From contig JAKSMC010000009.1 of NCBI GenBank assembly GCA_024400835.1, positions 1 to 64,000 on the forward strand: a stretch of DNA of 64,000 nucleotides, in the 5' to 3' direction. The notes beneath the pieces are model-generated. The model did not search any database. It worked only from the letters and a program-made list of their open reading frames with translations, and had not been told where the DNA came from. The first letter of the stretch is position 1, and each line of letters opens with the position of its first letter. Position numbers and translations under genes: made by a program. Positions 49,894-58,786 of the stretch are shown here, in pieces. This DNA is from Bacteroidales bacterium. Lineage in GTDB: Bacteria > Bacteroidota > Bacteroidia > Bacteroidales > WCHB1-69.

Positions 49894-51141
49894 CTAATTC
49901 TTTTTGTCTAAGAAAGAGAAAATAGATTTCTCGAAATGCTCGCGTGCATACTCCTCGGTAACCTCTATTTTCTTTTTGTTGAGGCTTGGGAAGTCATACA
50001 TAGCATCTGTCATAATCTTTTCGATAATGGAGCGGAGGCCGCGCGCGCCCAGTTTCAGTTCCACAGCCTTGTTGACGATATAGTCCAATGCGCCTTCGGA
50101 GAAGGTGAGGTCTATTTTGTCCATTTTGAACAACTTTATATACTGTTTCACCAAAGCGTTCTTCGGCTTGGTGAGAATCTGTTTGAGGGCATCGGCATCC
50201 AAAGGATTGAGTGACGTGATTACAGGGAAACGTCCGCAGAGTTCCGGAATGAGGCCGAACTGCTTGACATCCTGGACAGAGACATATTGCAGCATATTGG
50301 ATTTGTCTAACGAATGGTTCTTCTTGTTATAGCCGATAGCGTTAGTGTTCATACGCTCGCTGATGATTCTATCCAAGTTGTTGAAAGCGCCGCTGGCGAT
50401 GAAGAGGATGTTCTGGGTGTTGACGTGGATGAATTCCTGTTCCGGATGCTTTCTGCCGCCTTGGGGGGGCACGTTCACGATGGAACCTTCCAACAATTTG
50501 AGGAGGGACTGCTGTACGCCTTCGCCGGAAACGTCGCGTGTGATGGACGGGTTGTCGGCGCCCTTGCGGGCAATCTTGTCGATTTCGTCGATGAAGACGA
50601 TACCGCGCTCGGCCTTGGCCACGTCATAGTCGGCAGCCTGTAGCAGGCGTGTGAGAATGCTTTCCACATCCTCGCCCACATAGCCTGCCTCGGTGAAGAC
50701 CGTGGCGTCGGCGATGCAGAAGGGCACGTCCAACAGTTTGGCAATAGTGCGGGCGATGAGCGTCTTGCCCGTACCCGTTTCGCCAATCATCAGGATGTTG
50801 GATTTCTCGATTTCCACCTCCTTGTCCTCCTCGGACGTGGCTTGCAGAACTCGTTTGTAATGATTGTAAACAGCGACGGAAATCACCTTCTTGGCCTCGT
50901 CCTGGCCGATGATGTACTCATCCAGGCGGGCCTTGATTTCGTGAGGTTTCAGCAGGTTGACCTTCAGCGAGGCAATGGCCTTCTTCTGGTTTTCAGCCTC
51001 CACATTCTGCATGATACCTTCGATAGCACGCACGCAATCACCACAAATTAAGCCGGACAAGCCGGCTATAAGGAATTGATCTTCGGGAATCTGACGGCCA
51101 CAGAAGCTGCAGATTCGATCACTGTTTTTAGATTTCGCCAT
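49894..51141 (-). CDS. clpX: ClpX, ATPase subunit of the ClpXP protease
   Basis: 415 residues. N-terminal zinc-binding domain with Cys11, Cys14, Cys33 and Cys36. AAA+ core: Walker A GETGTGKT near residue 118, Walker B '[12 protein letters not shown]' near 185, sensor/pore segment '[14 protein letters not shown]', and the ClpP-contact 'IGF'-type loop in the middle. ClpX unfolds tagged substrates and feeds them to ClpP. Its ATG overlaps the clpP stop by 1 nt, so the two are coupled. Confidence 0.97.
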   Translation of the reverse strand: MAKSKNSDRICSFCGRQIPEDQFLIAGLSGLICGDCVRAIEGIMQNVEAENQKKAIASLKVNLLKPHEIKARLDEYIIGQDEAKKVISVAVYNHYKRVLQATSEEDKEVEIEKSNILMIGETGTGKTLIARTIAKLLDVPFCIADATVFTEAGYVGEDVESILTRLLQAADYDVAKAERGIVFIDEIDKIARKGADNPSITRDVSGEGVQQSLLKLLEGSIVNVPPQGGRKHPEQEFIHVNTQNILFIASGAFNNLDRIISERMNTNAIGYNKKNHSLDKSNMLQYVSVQDVKQFGLIPELCGRFPVITSLNPLDADALKQILTKPKNALVKQYIKLFKMDKIDLTFSEGALDYIVNKAVELKLGARGLRSIIEKIMTDAMYDFPSLNKKKIEVTEEYAREHFEKSIFSFLDKKN

Positions 51142-51818
51142 TATTTGCGTTCTTTAGAGAGCACTTGGTCAATAAGACCGTATTCTTTTGCTTCAGCAGC
51201 AATCAACCAATGGTCGCGGTCGCAATCCTGCCAAACTTGGTCATACGGTTTGCCGGTATGATAAGCGATGATTTCGTAGAGTTCCTTCTTGATTTTCTGA
51301 ATTTCCTCTGCTTCAATCACGATATCGGAAGCCTGGCCTTGGGCGCCGCCCATCGGCTGGTGAATCATCACGCGGGAGTGTGGAAGGGCGAAGCGTTTGC
51401 CATTGGCACCGGCGCAGAGCAGTACGGCAGCCATAGAGGCAGCCATGCCTGTGCAGATGGTGGAAACGTCCGGCTTGAGGTACTGCATGGTGTCGTAAAT
51501 GCCAAGACCTGCATAAACCATACCGCCAGGGCTGTTCAGATAAATCTGGATGTCTCTATCGGGATCCTGGGATTCCAAGAAGAGCAACTGGGCTTGGATG
51601 ATATTGGCGACGTCATCGTCAATAGGCACGCCGAGGAAGATGATTCTGTCCTTCATCAAGCGGCTGAACACGTCGAGCTGCGTGATGTTCATCGGGCGTT
51701 CCTCGATGATGTACGGGGTGATGTAATTGCGGATCATGGACATATAACGGTCCATCTTCAAGCTGCTGATACCGTGTTGTTTCAGCGCATAATTTCTGAA
51801 TTCATCGTTGATCATCAT
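51141..51818 (-). CDS. clpP: ClpP, proteolytic subunit of the ClpXP protease
   Basis: 225 residues. Serine protease of the ClpXP complex. Catalytic Ser128 lies in '[10 protein letters not shown]' and His153 in '[11 protein letters not shown]'; the Asp follows in the handle region. '[10 protein letters not shown]' forms the oxyanion region. It lies 21 bp downstream of tig and overlaps clpX by 1 nt. The tig-clpP-clpX order is standard in Bacteroidetes. Confidence 0.97.
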   Translation of the reverse strand: MMINDEFRNYALKQHGISSLKMDRYMSMIRNYITPYIIEERPMNITQLDVFSRLMKDRIIFLGVPIDDDVANIIQAQLLFLESQDPDRDIQIYLNSPGGMVYAGLGIYDTMQYLKPDVSTICTGMAASMAAVLLCAGANGKRFALPHSRVMIHQPMGGAQGQASDIVIEAEEIQKIKKELYEIIAYHTGKPYDQVWQDCDRDHWLIAAEAKEYGLIDQVLSKERK

Positions 51819-51839
51819 AATCTTACTATTTAGGATTAC

Positions 51840-53309
51840 TTATTCTTTGGTTGTTGTTTTTTTGGTTCTTGTTTTTTTAGCTTTGGGAGCTTCTTCAGCG
51901 TTTTCAGCTGCAGCTTCGGGTTCAGCTTCCTTCTTAGCAGCGGTTTTGCGCTTTGTGGTTTTCTTCGGAGCAGCTTCCTTAGCTTCGCCACCATTCTGAC
52001 GTGCCGTCAGCATATCGATGAAAGCTTTCAAATCGCCTTCTTTGTGGTCGATATTGAGTTTGGAACGAAGGAGTGCGGTGAGTTTGCCGTCATACAGCAA
52101 ATCGTAAACGCTCTTCACGTTCTCCTTGTTGGTCATAGCTTGGTTGACAAGTTCTTCAACGCGTTCTTTGACATCGTCAAAGTTGAAGTTTCCGAAATAG
52201 TTCTTGATGAAGAACTGACGGAAGTAATCCTTCACATCGTCAGCGCTGACTTGAACGTTTTCGCCTTCTACGATGGCGTTTTCAAGAATCTGCCATTGGA
52301 AGGAACGTTTGTAGTCATTGAATTTCTCATTCAGAGCCTCTTCTGTCATATCTTTCTGGACAGCGAGGATATAACGTTTGATGAAGTCGTCAGGGAGTTC
52401 GACATTGACGTTGTCGAGAAGCATTTCGACAGCGTCGTTCATGAATTGGCGGTCGAGTTCCTGTTGATATTGTTCGATGACGACCTTGTCAGCTTCAGCG
52501 TTGAGTTGTTCCTCGTTGGTGACAGAGCCATCAGGATAAGCCTTCTTGAAGAAATCCTCGTTGAGTTCGGCGGGTTCGATGCGGCCGATGTGTTTGACCG
52601 TGAGAGTGTAGTTGTAATCGTTACCTTCTTCGAGGTCTTTTTCTTCAACTTTGAGGAAGCGAGCCATGGTGATCGTGGAGATGAAAGCATTTCTGAGGGC
52701 GAGTTCGAAGGATTCGCCGGCTTTCTTACCGAGAACGGCTTTCTGAGCGTCTTCGGTCAAATCGCGGACAAAGAAGAAACCGTCTTTGTCATCACCGTAT
52801 TTGACGGAGAGGCTGTCATTGCCTTCCACAGATTCCGGAGTGATGTAGTTGCCGTGGCGTTCGCGGAGTTGTTTGATGAAGTTGGTGCGGTCTTCGTCAT
52901 TGGGCACCATCTTGAAGTCGACGACAGCGGGAAGTTTTGCATAGTCAACCTTCACATCGGGAGCGAGGGCGTATTCGTAAGCGAAAACGAAGTCTTCAGC
53001 ATTTTCAAAATCGATTTTGGATTTTTCCTCAACTGGAAGTGGTTCGAAGATAACTTTGATTTCGTTATCTTTGAAGAACTTGTCCATATTTTCGTTGACA
53101 AGTCTGTCAATTTCATTGACCATGAGGGTCTTTTCGTACATCTTCTTAATCATGCCCATCGGAGCATTGCCCGGACGGAAGCCGGGGACTTGAGCGGTAC
53201 GTCTTTGTTTTTTCAAAGCAGCTTCCAAGTTTGCTGCGTAATCTTCCTTGTTGATTTCAAATACTACTTCCTGGATCTGGCCGGGAACGTTTTCGTGCTT
53301 AATATTCAT
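51840..53309 (-). CDS. tig: Trigger factor, ribosome-associated chaperone
   Basis: 489 residues. The ribosome-binding N-terminal domain contains the signature 'PGFRPGNAPMGMIKKMY' near residue 41. A diverged PPIase-like middle domain ('NDSLSVKYGDDKDGFF...LGKKAGESFEL') and the helical C-terminal chaperone domain follow. The last 50 residues are an unusual Lys/Ala/Glu/Thr-rich tail (PKKTTKRKTAAKKEAEPEAA and on to KKTTTKE) that most trigger factors lack. It meets nascent chains at the ribosome exit. First gene of tig-clpP-clpX; no exact TAnnTTTG element was found upstream. Confidence 0.93.
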   Translation of the reverse strand: MNIKHENVPGQIQEVVFEINKEDYAANLEAALKKQRRTAQVPGFRPGNAPMGMIKKMYEKTLMVNEIDRLVNENMDKFFKDNEIKVIFEPLPVEEKSKIDFENAEDFVFAYEYALAPDVKVDYAKLPAVVDFKMVPNDEDRTNFIKQLRERHGNYITPESVEGNDSLSVKYGDDKDGFFFVRDLTEDAQKAVLGKKAGESFELALRNAFISTITMARFLKVEEKDLEEGNDYNYTLTVKHIGRIEPAELNEDFFKKAYPDGSVTNEEQLNAEADKVVIEQYQQELDRQFMNDAVEMLLDNVNVELPDDFIKRYILAVQKDMTEEALNEKFNDYKRSFQWQILENAIVEGENVQVSADDVKDYFRQFFIKNYFGNFNFDDVKERVEELVNQAMTNKENVKSVYDLLYDGKLTALLRSKLNIDHKEGDLKAFIDMLTARQNGGEAKEAAPKKTTKRKTAAKKEAEPEAAAENAEEAPKAKKTRTKKTTTKE

Positions 53310-53396
53310 ATTTTTTTACTATAATTTATATCATACCAAAAGACATACAACGCCAAATGGTATTGCATGTCTATTAATCTACTGGAACGGGAAATA

Positions 53397-53693
53397 TTAT
53401 TCCTGAGCTTCAGAATCTGTATTTTGTGTTTGTTCAGTTTGAACTTGGTTGCCACGAAGAGAATTGACTTCGCTCTTGGACATGAATGCGCAGACGAAGC
53501 AGAGCACCATGATGAAAGCGGCAATACCCCAAGTAGCTTTTTCAAGGACGTCAGTGGTTTTACGAACGCCCATGATTTGGTTGGAGGATGCGAAATTGGA
53601 AGCAAGACCACCACCCTTTGAGTTCTGAATCAATACGACAAACGCTAATACGATACAAGCTAAAATGATTAATACGACGCAAAGTGTGAACAT
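53397..53693 (-). CDS. secG: SecG, preprotein translocase subunit
   Basis: 98 residues with two hydrophobic helices (about 2-22 and 52-72). 'VLAFVVLIQNSKGGGLASNF' is the SecG signature between them. The C-terminal tail is polar (Gln/Glu/Asn-rich). SecG joins SecYE in the inner membrane and helps SecA-driven export. It lies 36 bp after the TPR-like gene in a conserved Bacteroidetes cluster. Confidence 0.93.
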   Translation of the reverse strand: MFTLCVVLIILACIVLAFVVLIQNSKGGGLASNFASSNQIMGVRKTTDVLEKATWGIAAFIMVLCFVCAFMSKSEVNSLRGNQVQTEQTQNTDSEAQE

Positions 53694-53729
53694 CTGTTTC
53701 TGTTTTTTAATTTATTGTTTAATACTATG

Positions 53730-54356
53730 TTAATTATCTTTCTGAATTGATTCTTTTTTCAGTTTTTCAATTTGGGCTGCAAAGTAACAACTTTTTTCTG
53801 GAAAATGCAACCGTAAAATTTCGAACATTTGGATAGCTTTGCCATAGCAGCCTTGCTGCGCGTAAATGTTTGCTAATGTTTCACTTACAATATTCGGATC
53901 CTCCTCTAAGCTCTCCTCTCCGTAATTGGCTTCGGCATCATGCATTTCGGGAGAATAGATGATTTTGGGCGCATCCTTAGAGAATTTTTCAATCAACTGG
54001 TTGATAAGTTCCTTCTTATCCTCATGGTTTGCCGCATGGTCTTTGACAAACACCGGCTGCAGTCCGTCATCGACGACAGTCTTGGGGGCTTCAACGAGCG
54101 GACGGCGTTCCACGTCGTGTTTGACCTCGACCACGGGCATCAGCTCGATGGGCAGTTGGTTGAAGAGGCGTCGGTCGAGCAGTGTGAGCAGCAGTTTCGA
54201 GCGGTTGCGCGACTGCACGCGAGAAGGCTGGAGTTTAAGGTAGAACGCGTTTACCAGCGGCGAAGCCGGATAGCGTTTCTGCAGATCAGCCAACACTTTC
54301 AGGGCATCATCATGACTGCCGAGTTTCACAAAATTGTTGAAGTATAGTTTTTCCAT
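53730..54356 (-). CDS. TPR-like hypothetical protein between lptE and secG
   Basis: 208 residues. The N-terminus ('[38 protein letters not shown]') and C-terminus ('[42 protein letters not shown]') each look like one TPR hairpin; the middle is variable and acidic. There is no signal peptide. This gene is regularly found between lptE and secG in Bacteroidales; no function is known. It starts 41 bp after lptE stops. Confidence 0.75.
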   Translation of the reverse strand: MEKLYFNNFVKLGSHDDALKVLADLQKRYPASPLVNAFYLKLQPSRVQSRNRSKLLLTLLDRRLFNQLPIELMPVVEVKHDVERRPLVEAPKTVVDDGLQPVFVKDHAANHEDKKELINQLIEKFSKDAPKIIYSPEMHDAEANYGEESLEEDPNIVSETLANIYAQQGCYGKAIQMFEILRLHFPEKSCYFAAQIEKLKKESIQKDN

Positions 54357-54397
54357 TGATTATGGGGCTATAAGATATCAGATATTAATAACATACA

Positions 54398-54910
54398 TCA
54401 CCAGTTGACAAAGGCTTTGTTGAAGATGTCGTCGGTAAGGGCGTCGCTGATTTCGGAAACGAGCGTCGCCTCCACCGTGGAAAGGTTCTGCGTACTGGAG
54501 TAGTCGGCATACCGCGAGAATGACTGTTCGAAGTTCTGTTCTTCGTCAAAGCTGTTGGTGAAGCGCACGTTCACAGTGATTGTCAGCCGGTTCATAGCGG
54601 CCGTTTCGTTGCCCTGGATAGCCACGGGCGAGATGGTATAGGCGACGATTTCGCCTTCCAGTTCGTAGTCGCCGTTGTTGCTGACGATTGTCAGCGGGGT
54701 CTGTCCCTGGATTTTGTCTTTCAGCGCCGTGGTGAAGCTCTGGCTCAGCGTGGGGTTCACCAGGGAGGCGTTGTTCGGGAAAGTCGTGATGGCCACTGTC
54801 TTGGCGCGTGGGTCAACCGTGCCGCCCGTCAGGGAGACGGACAGTCTGCAGCCCGTGAGCGTCAGGCAGAGCACGAGAACCAGCAGGGGCAGTCGCGCTA
54901 TCTTCTTCAT
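54398..54910 (-). CDS. lptE: LptE family LPS-assembly lipoprotein
   Basis: 170 residues from ATG 54910 (MKKIARLPLLVLVLCLTLTGC), which gives a normal lipoprotein signal with Cys21; in-frame ATGs up to 54937 are alternatives. LptE plugs the LptD barrel in the outer membrane and takes part in LPS insertion. Family features: 'KTVAITTFPNNASLVNPTLSQSFTTALKDKI' after the lipid anchor (split here: VAITTFPNNASLVNP), 'LEGEIVAYTISPVAI', and 'FEQSFSRYADYSS'. It lies between the sigma-54 regulator and the TPR gene, the usual order in this phylum. Confidence 0.88.
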   Translation of the reverse strand: MKKIARLPLLVLVLCLTLTGCRLSVSLTGGTVDPRAKTVAITTFPNNASLVNPTLSQSFTTALKDKIQGQTPLTIVSNNGDYELEGEIVAYTISPVAIQGNETAAMNRLTITVNVRFTNSFDEEQNFEQSFSRYADYSSTQNLSTVEATLVSEISDALTDDIFNKAFVNW

Positions 54911-54961
54911 TGCAGCAGTCATCATTTGAAGGTTCATATAAAGGTATTTTCGCGGGAACGG

Positions 54962-56176
54962 CTACAAGCCGTATTCCTTGATTTTACGGTACAATGTTCT
55001 TTCAGAGATTTTCAAGTCGGCAGCCGCCAGCTTGCGATTGTTCTTATGCCTGTCCAAAGCGGCCTTGATGGCGTTTTTCTCAGCGTTTTCCACAGAGAGG
55101 TCGCCGTCTTCGAACTCCACGGCATCGCCGTAGTCGGGTTCCTCACTCCGGACCTTGGGATTCTCTGCGGGAAGGATCTCGTAGTCCAAGTCGTTATTGG
55201 GGAGGGAAAACTCTTCGATGGATTCGGCATTGGCGGTGGGCATTTTGCCTTTGAGGAGACTGTTGACGGTATTCTGGAGCTCGCCGATTTTCTTCTGCTG
55301 CTCGGTAATGAGCTGGAACATGAAGTCCACTTTGAGTTTGAGGTCAGCGTCCTTCTCATTGCGTACGAGGGCGGGCAGGTTGGAGCCTTGCGGTGCGGTC
55401 AGGTAGTGAGCCAGGCGCGCGGCAGTGATGTTGCGGTCTTTTTCCAGCAAAGAAATCTGCTCGGTAACGTGTTTGAGCTGCCGCACGTTGCCGGGCCAGG
55501 AATAGTTGGCCAGATGTGCGCGAGCATCTTCGTCCAGACTAATCGGCGGGAAATGGTATTTCACAGAGAAGTCAGTGGCGAACTTCATAAACAAGGGGAA
55601 GATGTCGTCCTTGCGTTCGCGCAGTGCAGGCACGTGGATGGGCACGGAGTTAAGACGGTAGAACAAGTCCTCGCGGAATTTGCCTTTGGCGATGCGGTCG
55701 GCGATGTCGACGTTGGTAGCGGCGACCACGCGTACGGAGGTCCTCATCGGTTTGGAGGCGCCCACGCGGATAAACTCGCCGTTTTCGAGCACGCGCAGGA
55801 GCCGTACCTGCGTGGAGAGCGGCAGGTCGGCGACTTCGTCCAAGAAAATCGTACCTCCGTCGGCCACCTCGAAGTAGCCTTTCCGGGCTTCAACGGCACC
55901 GGTAAAGGCGCCCTTTTCGTGTCCGAAGAGTTCCGAGTCGATGGTGCCTTCGGGAATAGCGCCGCAGTTCACGGCGATGTAGGCGCCGTTTTTCCTGGCA
56001 CTGTAGTCGTGAATGATGCGAGGGAAGTTCTCCTTGCCCACCCCGCTTTCGCCCGTGATCAGGACGGAAAGATCGGTCTTGGCCACCTGTTCGGCCACCT
56101 CTATGGCCCTATCCAAAGCCGGATCAAATCCGATAATGCCGTAGCGTTGCTTTATCGTTCGTAAGTCTGTTGTCAT
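54962..56176 (-). CDS. Sigma-54 activator without a sensor domain
   Basis: 404 residues. The AAA+ sigma-54 interaction domain starts almost at the N-terminus: Walker A GESGVGKE near residue 40, the sigma-54 contact GAFTGA near residue 91, Walker B 'GGTIFLDEVADLP' near 108 and an R-finger region 'FREDLFYRLNSVPIHVP'. A helical linker follows, then a Fis-type helix-turn-helix ('NRKLAAADLKISERTLYRKIKEYGL', split: LAAADLKISERTLYRKI). No receiver, GAF or PAS domain precedes the AAA+ core, so activity must be set by other means. In Bacteroidetes this gene regularly precedes lptE; its targets are unknown. It diverges from the zinc peptidase gene. Confidence 0.92.
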   Translation of the reverse strand: MTTDLRTIKQRYGIIGFDPALDRAIEVAEQVAKTDLSVLITGESGVGKENFPRIIHDYSARKNGAYIAVNCGAIPEGTIDSELFGHEKGAFTGAVEARKGYFEVADGGTIFLDEVADLPLSTQVRLLRVLENGEFIRVGASKPMRTSVRVVAATNVDIADRIAKGKFREDLFYRLNSVPIHVPALRERKDDIFPLFMKFATDFSVKYHFPPISLDEDARAHLANYSWPGNVRQLKHVTEQISLLEKDRNITAARLAHYLTAPQGSNLPALVRNEKDADLKLKVDFMFQLITEQQKKIGELQNTVNSLLKGKMPTANAESIEEFSLPNNDLDYEILPAENPKVRSEEPDYGDAVEFEDGDLSVENAEKNAIKAALDRHKNNRKLAAADLKISERTLYRKIKEYGL

Positions 56177-56216
56177 TCCTATTTTTTAAGGCGCGCAAAA
56201 ATAGCAAAAGTTTTCG

Positions 56217-56224
56217 TATTTTTG
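56217..56224 (+). promoter_or_regulatory. -7 promoter element for the zinc peptidase gene
   Basis: TATTTTTG followed by CCGCTC, 29 bp upstream of ATG 56254; it rules out the in-frame ATG at 56170. Confidence 0.65.
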
Positions 56225-56253
56225 CCGCTCTTTACAAACCAACTTATAACACT

Positions 56254-56940
56254 ATGTATTGGATAATATTCATTGTCTTTATGGTGCTGAGCGCCATCGT
56301 CAGCAAAGTACTGAATTCCCGAATCGAGAAATACTCCAGACTGCCGTTAAGCAGCGGTATGACCGGCCGCGAGGTGGCCGAGAAGATGCTGCGTGACAAC
56401 GGCATCTACGACGTGAAGGTGACATCCGTGGCCGGCACTCTCACCGACCACTACAATCCGGCGAACAAGACCGTAAACCTCAGTTCCGGCGTCTATGGCA
56501 GCAACAGCATCGCGGCTGCGGCCGTCGCCGCCCACGAATGCGGCCACGCCGTGCAGCACGCCACCGCCTACCGATGGCTCAACATGCGCTCCAAAATGGT
56601 ACCCATGGTGCAATTCGGCTCCAAATGGTCCACTTGGATACTGCTGGCCGGCATGGTCCTTCTGGGATTTGCCAAAGTCCTTGGCGAATGGTTACTGCTC
56701 GTCGGAATCGTCCTGTTCGCCTTCTCAACCTTGTTCTCCTTGATCACACTGCCCGTCGAGTACAACGCTTCCGAACGCGCTGTCGCTTGGCTCGATGAGA
56801 CCGGCATCACCTCCGGACAGGAGACCGTGAAGGCCAAAGACGCCCTCAAATGGGCTGCCCGCACCTACCTCATCGCCGCCCTCTCCTCCTTAGCAACCCT
56901 GCTTTACTACATCATGATATATTTGGGTAGAAGAGATTAG
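56254..56940 (+). CDS. YugP-type membrane zinc metallopeptidase
   Basis: 228 residues from ATG 56254 (MYWIIFIVFMVLSAIVS). One N-terminal helix, then a conserved 'SGMTGREVAEKMLRDNGI' segment, 'DHYNPANKTVNLSSGVYGS', the zinc site 'AAAVAAHECGHAVQHA' (H-E-x-x-H near residue 95), and a glutamate-bearing helix 'LPVEYNASERAVAWL' near residue 170. Two or three further helices lie between and after. This is the zinc peptidase 2 family (PF04298). Substrates are unknown. Its promoter diverges from the sigma-54 regulator. Confidence 0.9.
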   Translation: MYWIIFIVFMVLSAIVSKVLNSRIEKYSRLPLSSGMTGREVAEKMLRDNGIYDVKVTSVAGTLTDHYNPANKTVNLSSGVYGSNSIAAAAVAAHECGHAVQHATAYRWLNMRSKMVPMVQFGSKWSTWILLAGMVLLGFAKVLGEWLLLVGIVLFAFSTLFSLITLPVEYNASERAVAWLDETGITSGQETVKAKDALKWAARTYLIAALSSLATLLYYIMIYLGRRD

Positions 56941-56971
56941 GGTTTAGGGATTAGGTTTTAGGACTCAGGAA

Positions 56972-56998
56972 TGTAGGGACGCAATTCATTGCGTCCGA
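56972..56998. repeat. 27-nt hairpin repeat, copy 1
   Basis: Contains the hairpin GGACGCAA-TTCA-TTGCGTCC. The reverse complement of all 27 nt is found exactly at 61781-61807. Confidence 0.85.
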
Positions 56999-57006
56999 CA
57001 ACCAGC

Positions 57007-57037
57007 CAGGTTTCAAGTTTCAGGTTTCAAGTTTCAA
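57007..57037. repeat. 14-bp repeat array, reverse orientation
   Basis: Just over two units of GTTTCAAGTTTCAG, the reverse complement of the unit in the adk-dxr spacer, 9 bp after the 27-nt hairpin repeat. Confidence 0.8.
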
Positions 57038-57114
57038 TTGCTAACGGCCAAAAGCCAAATTCTTTCAGTCTATTCATCATCTCATCATTTAATGTTCATT
57101 ATTAATTATTCACT

Positions 57115-58245
57115 ATGAAAAAACTCCTCACCTCTATAATGTTCGTCTGCGCCGGCCTGCTGGGCTTCGCACAGACCAATGTGCACAAACTGCCGTTGGA
57201 CAGCGGCAAGACCGTCAAAGGCAGCACTTTCTGCTATATGCTGCCTACAACCACGCTCAAGGTCACCGTCAATGTGACCAAGGTGCGCGAGATCAAAGGC
57301 TACTACGCCGACTACGCCGAGAACCTGCTCGGATTGAAGAACGTCATCTCCGAGAACCGCACATTCTACAAAATCAAAGACATCAACATCGAGCCTGTCG
57401 TGACGCCCGATGCCACGGAAAGCTACTTGGTGCAACTTTCCAGCAAGCAGGTGAAGGACAACTACCTGACCAAATTGTCGGCCAAGCCGTTCGACCCTAA
57501 TTTCAAAAACGAGGCTCATAGCTACACCACCTACACCTCCCCTATTCCCAGTTTCTTCAAGAACTATTCCGATCCTACATACACGGAGATGGAAGATGCT
57601 TTTGTTGAGACAAAAATCATCGACGGTGTAGTCACGCAGGTGCCATCCAACCGCACGAAGTTGGTTTCCAAATCCAACACTCAGAAGGCACAGGAGGCTG
57701 CTGACGCTATTGGCAAGAGCCGCAAAGACCAGTACAACCTGGTGGCCGGCGAACAGGAAACCGCCTATTCCGCAGAAGCTTTGGACAAGATGCTGGCCGA
57801 GCTCAAACAATGGGAGGAAAATTACCTCAACCTCTTCACAGGACTGATTCTGGAAGATGAGATTTCCTACGTCTTATACGTTGACCAAATTGATCCTTTT
57901 GACAACCTCCCCATCTTCTCTTTTGACCAAGACAAAGGATTAGACATCAACGAGGACTACAGCTTCAGCGAAAAAACCAGCAATTCCTACACGCTCTGCT
58001 TCGACCCCGTTTACAAGACCAACGACGTAGATACAGCCATTTCGAATGCCACTATGGGCAATAAGAACGCCAAACACAACGGCTATTTCTATCGCAAGCC
58101 CATGCCGGTGAAAATCACCATGCGGCACAATAACAATGACGTTTACAACTTCGGCATTTTCAACATGTATCAATACGGCCGAATCCAATCCCTCGCTCCG
58201 AACCAAGACAACCTCAACGTCACCGACTTCGGATTTGTCTACTAA
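57115..58245 (+). CDS. DUF4831 family secreted protein
   Basis: 376 residues. Signal peptide MKKLLTSIMFVCAGLLGFAQ. The domain pattern fits DUF4831: 'YMLPTTTLKVTVNVTKV' early, 'YYADYAENLLGLKNVI', 'YKIKDINIEPVVTPDATESYLVQL' and, C-terminally, 'CFDPVYKTNDV' and 'YYRKP'-like 'GYFYRKPMPVKITM'. Such proteins are secreted or periplasmic in Bacteroidetes and have no known function. First gene of a three-gene run with the lipoprotein (11 bp) and the radical SAM gene. No clear promoter seen. Confidence 0.85.
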   Translation: MKKLLTSIMFVCAGLLGFAQTNVHKLPLDSGKTVKGSTFCYMLPTTTLKVTVNVTKVREIKGYYADYAENLLGLKNVISENRTFYKIKDINIEPVVTPDATESYLVQLSSKQVKDNYLTKLSAKPFDPNFKNEAHSYTTYTSPIPSFFKNYSDPTYTEMEDAFVETKIIDGVVTQVPSNRTKLVSKSNTQKAQEAADAIGKSRKDQYNLVAGEQETAYSAEALDKMLAELKQWEENYLNLFTGLILEDEISYVLYVDQIDPFDNLPIFSFDQDKGLDINEDYSFSEKTSNSYTLCFDPVYKTNDVDTAISNATMGNKNAKHNGYFYRKPMPVKITMRHNNNDVYNFGIFNMYQYGRIQSLAPNQDNLNVTDFGFVY

Positions 58246-58256
58246 AATCTGGAAAC

Positions 58257-58778
58257 ATGAAAAGATATTTCATCCTCACGATATGCATTGCCGGCATGAT
58301 GCTTTTTTCAGGCTGTAAAAATCACGGAATCAATAAATTCAAACGTCAGATGAAGCCGTTGGCCGAAGAATATCTTGCCAATGACAAAATCACGGACTAC
58401 GACTCCCTGCAGATCGAATGCATTGACACGCTCTCCGAGCTGAGTTATGCCAAACTATGTTCCGAGCTCTTGGGCAATATGGAAAACGCATACGAAATGC
58501 AACTGCAACAGGCCTACCAGACCAATGACGAGCGGGCCGAATATTTGGAGATGTACGTTGGAGAAGTCACCCGGACGTTGGAAGATTTCGAAGACCTTAT
58601 GAACAGCGGAGACCTCAAGAAAGACGGAGTGCTGCTTTATATGGTGACCGGTTCGTACGTCAATGCAAAAAAGCAGAAAGAGGATTTCATGTTCCTGGTT
58701 AATCCGGACAAGAAGACCCTGCACATGCTGGATCCGTTTGGCGATAACCTGCTGTACAAGGACGAAGCAGAAGAATAG
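58257..58778 (+). CDS. Hypothetical lipoprotein
   Basis: 173 residues. Lipoprotein signal MKRYFILTICIAGMMLFSGC (Cys20). The mature protein is mainly helical and acidic ('MKPLAEEYLANDKITDYDSL', 'LLGNMENAYEMQLQQAYQTN', 'TLEDFEDLMNSGDLKK'). A C-terminal strand pair 'FMFLVNPDKKTLHMLDPFGD' resembles the end of small conserved envelope lipoproteins. Family not recognised. It sits between the DUF4831 gene and the radical SAM gene with 8-11 bp spacers. Confidence 0.75.
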   Translation: MKRYFILTICIAGMMLFSGCKNHGINKFKRQMKPLAEEYLANDKITDYDSLQIECIDTLSELSYAKLCSELLGNMENAYEMQLQQAYQTNDERAEYLEMYVGEVTRTLEDFEDLMNSGDLKKDGVLLYMVTGSYVNAKKQKEDFMFLVNPDKKTLHMLDPFGDNLLYKDEAEE

Positions 58779-58786
58779 TCCCATTT

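Noticed and set aside
52044..53324. 426-codon open frame antisense to tig
   Set aside because: Shadow of the trigger factor gene; Phe/Val/Asp-rich composition typical of reversed coding DNA.
54926..56164. 412-codon open frame antisense to the sigma-54 activator
   Set aside because: The minus-strand gene has all AAA+ and Fis motifs; the antisense frame has none.
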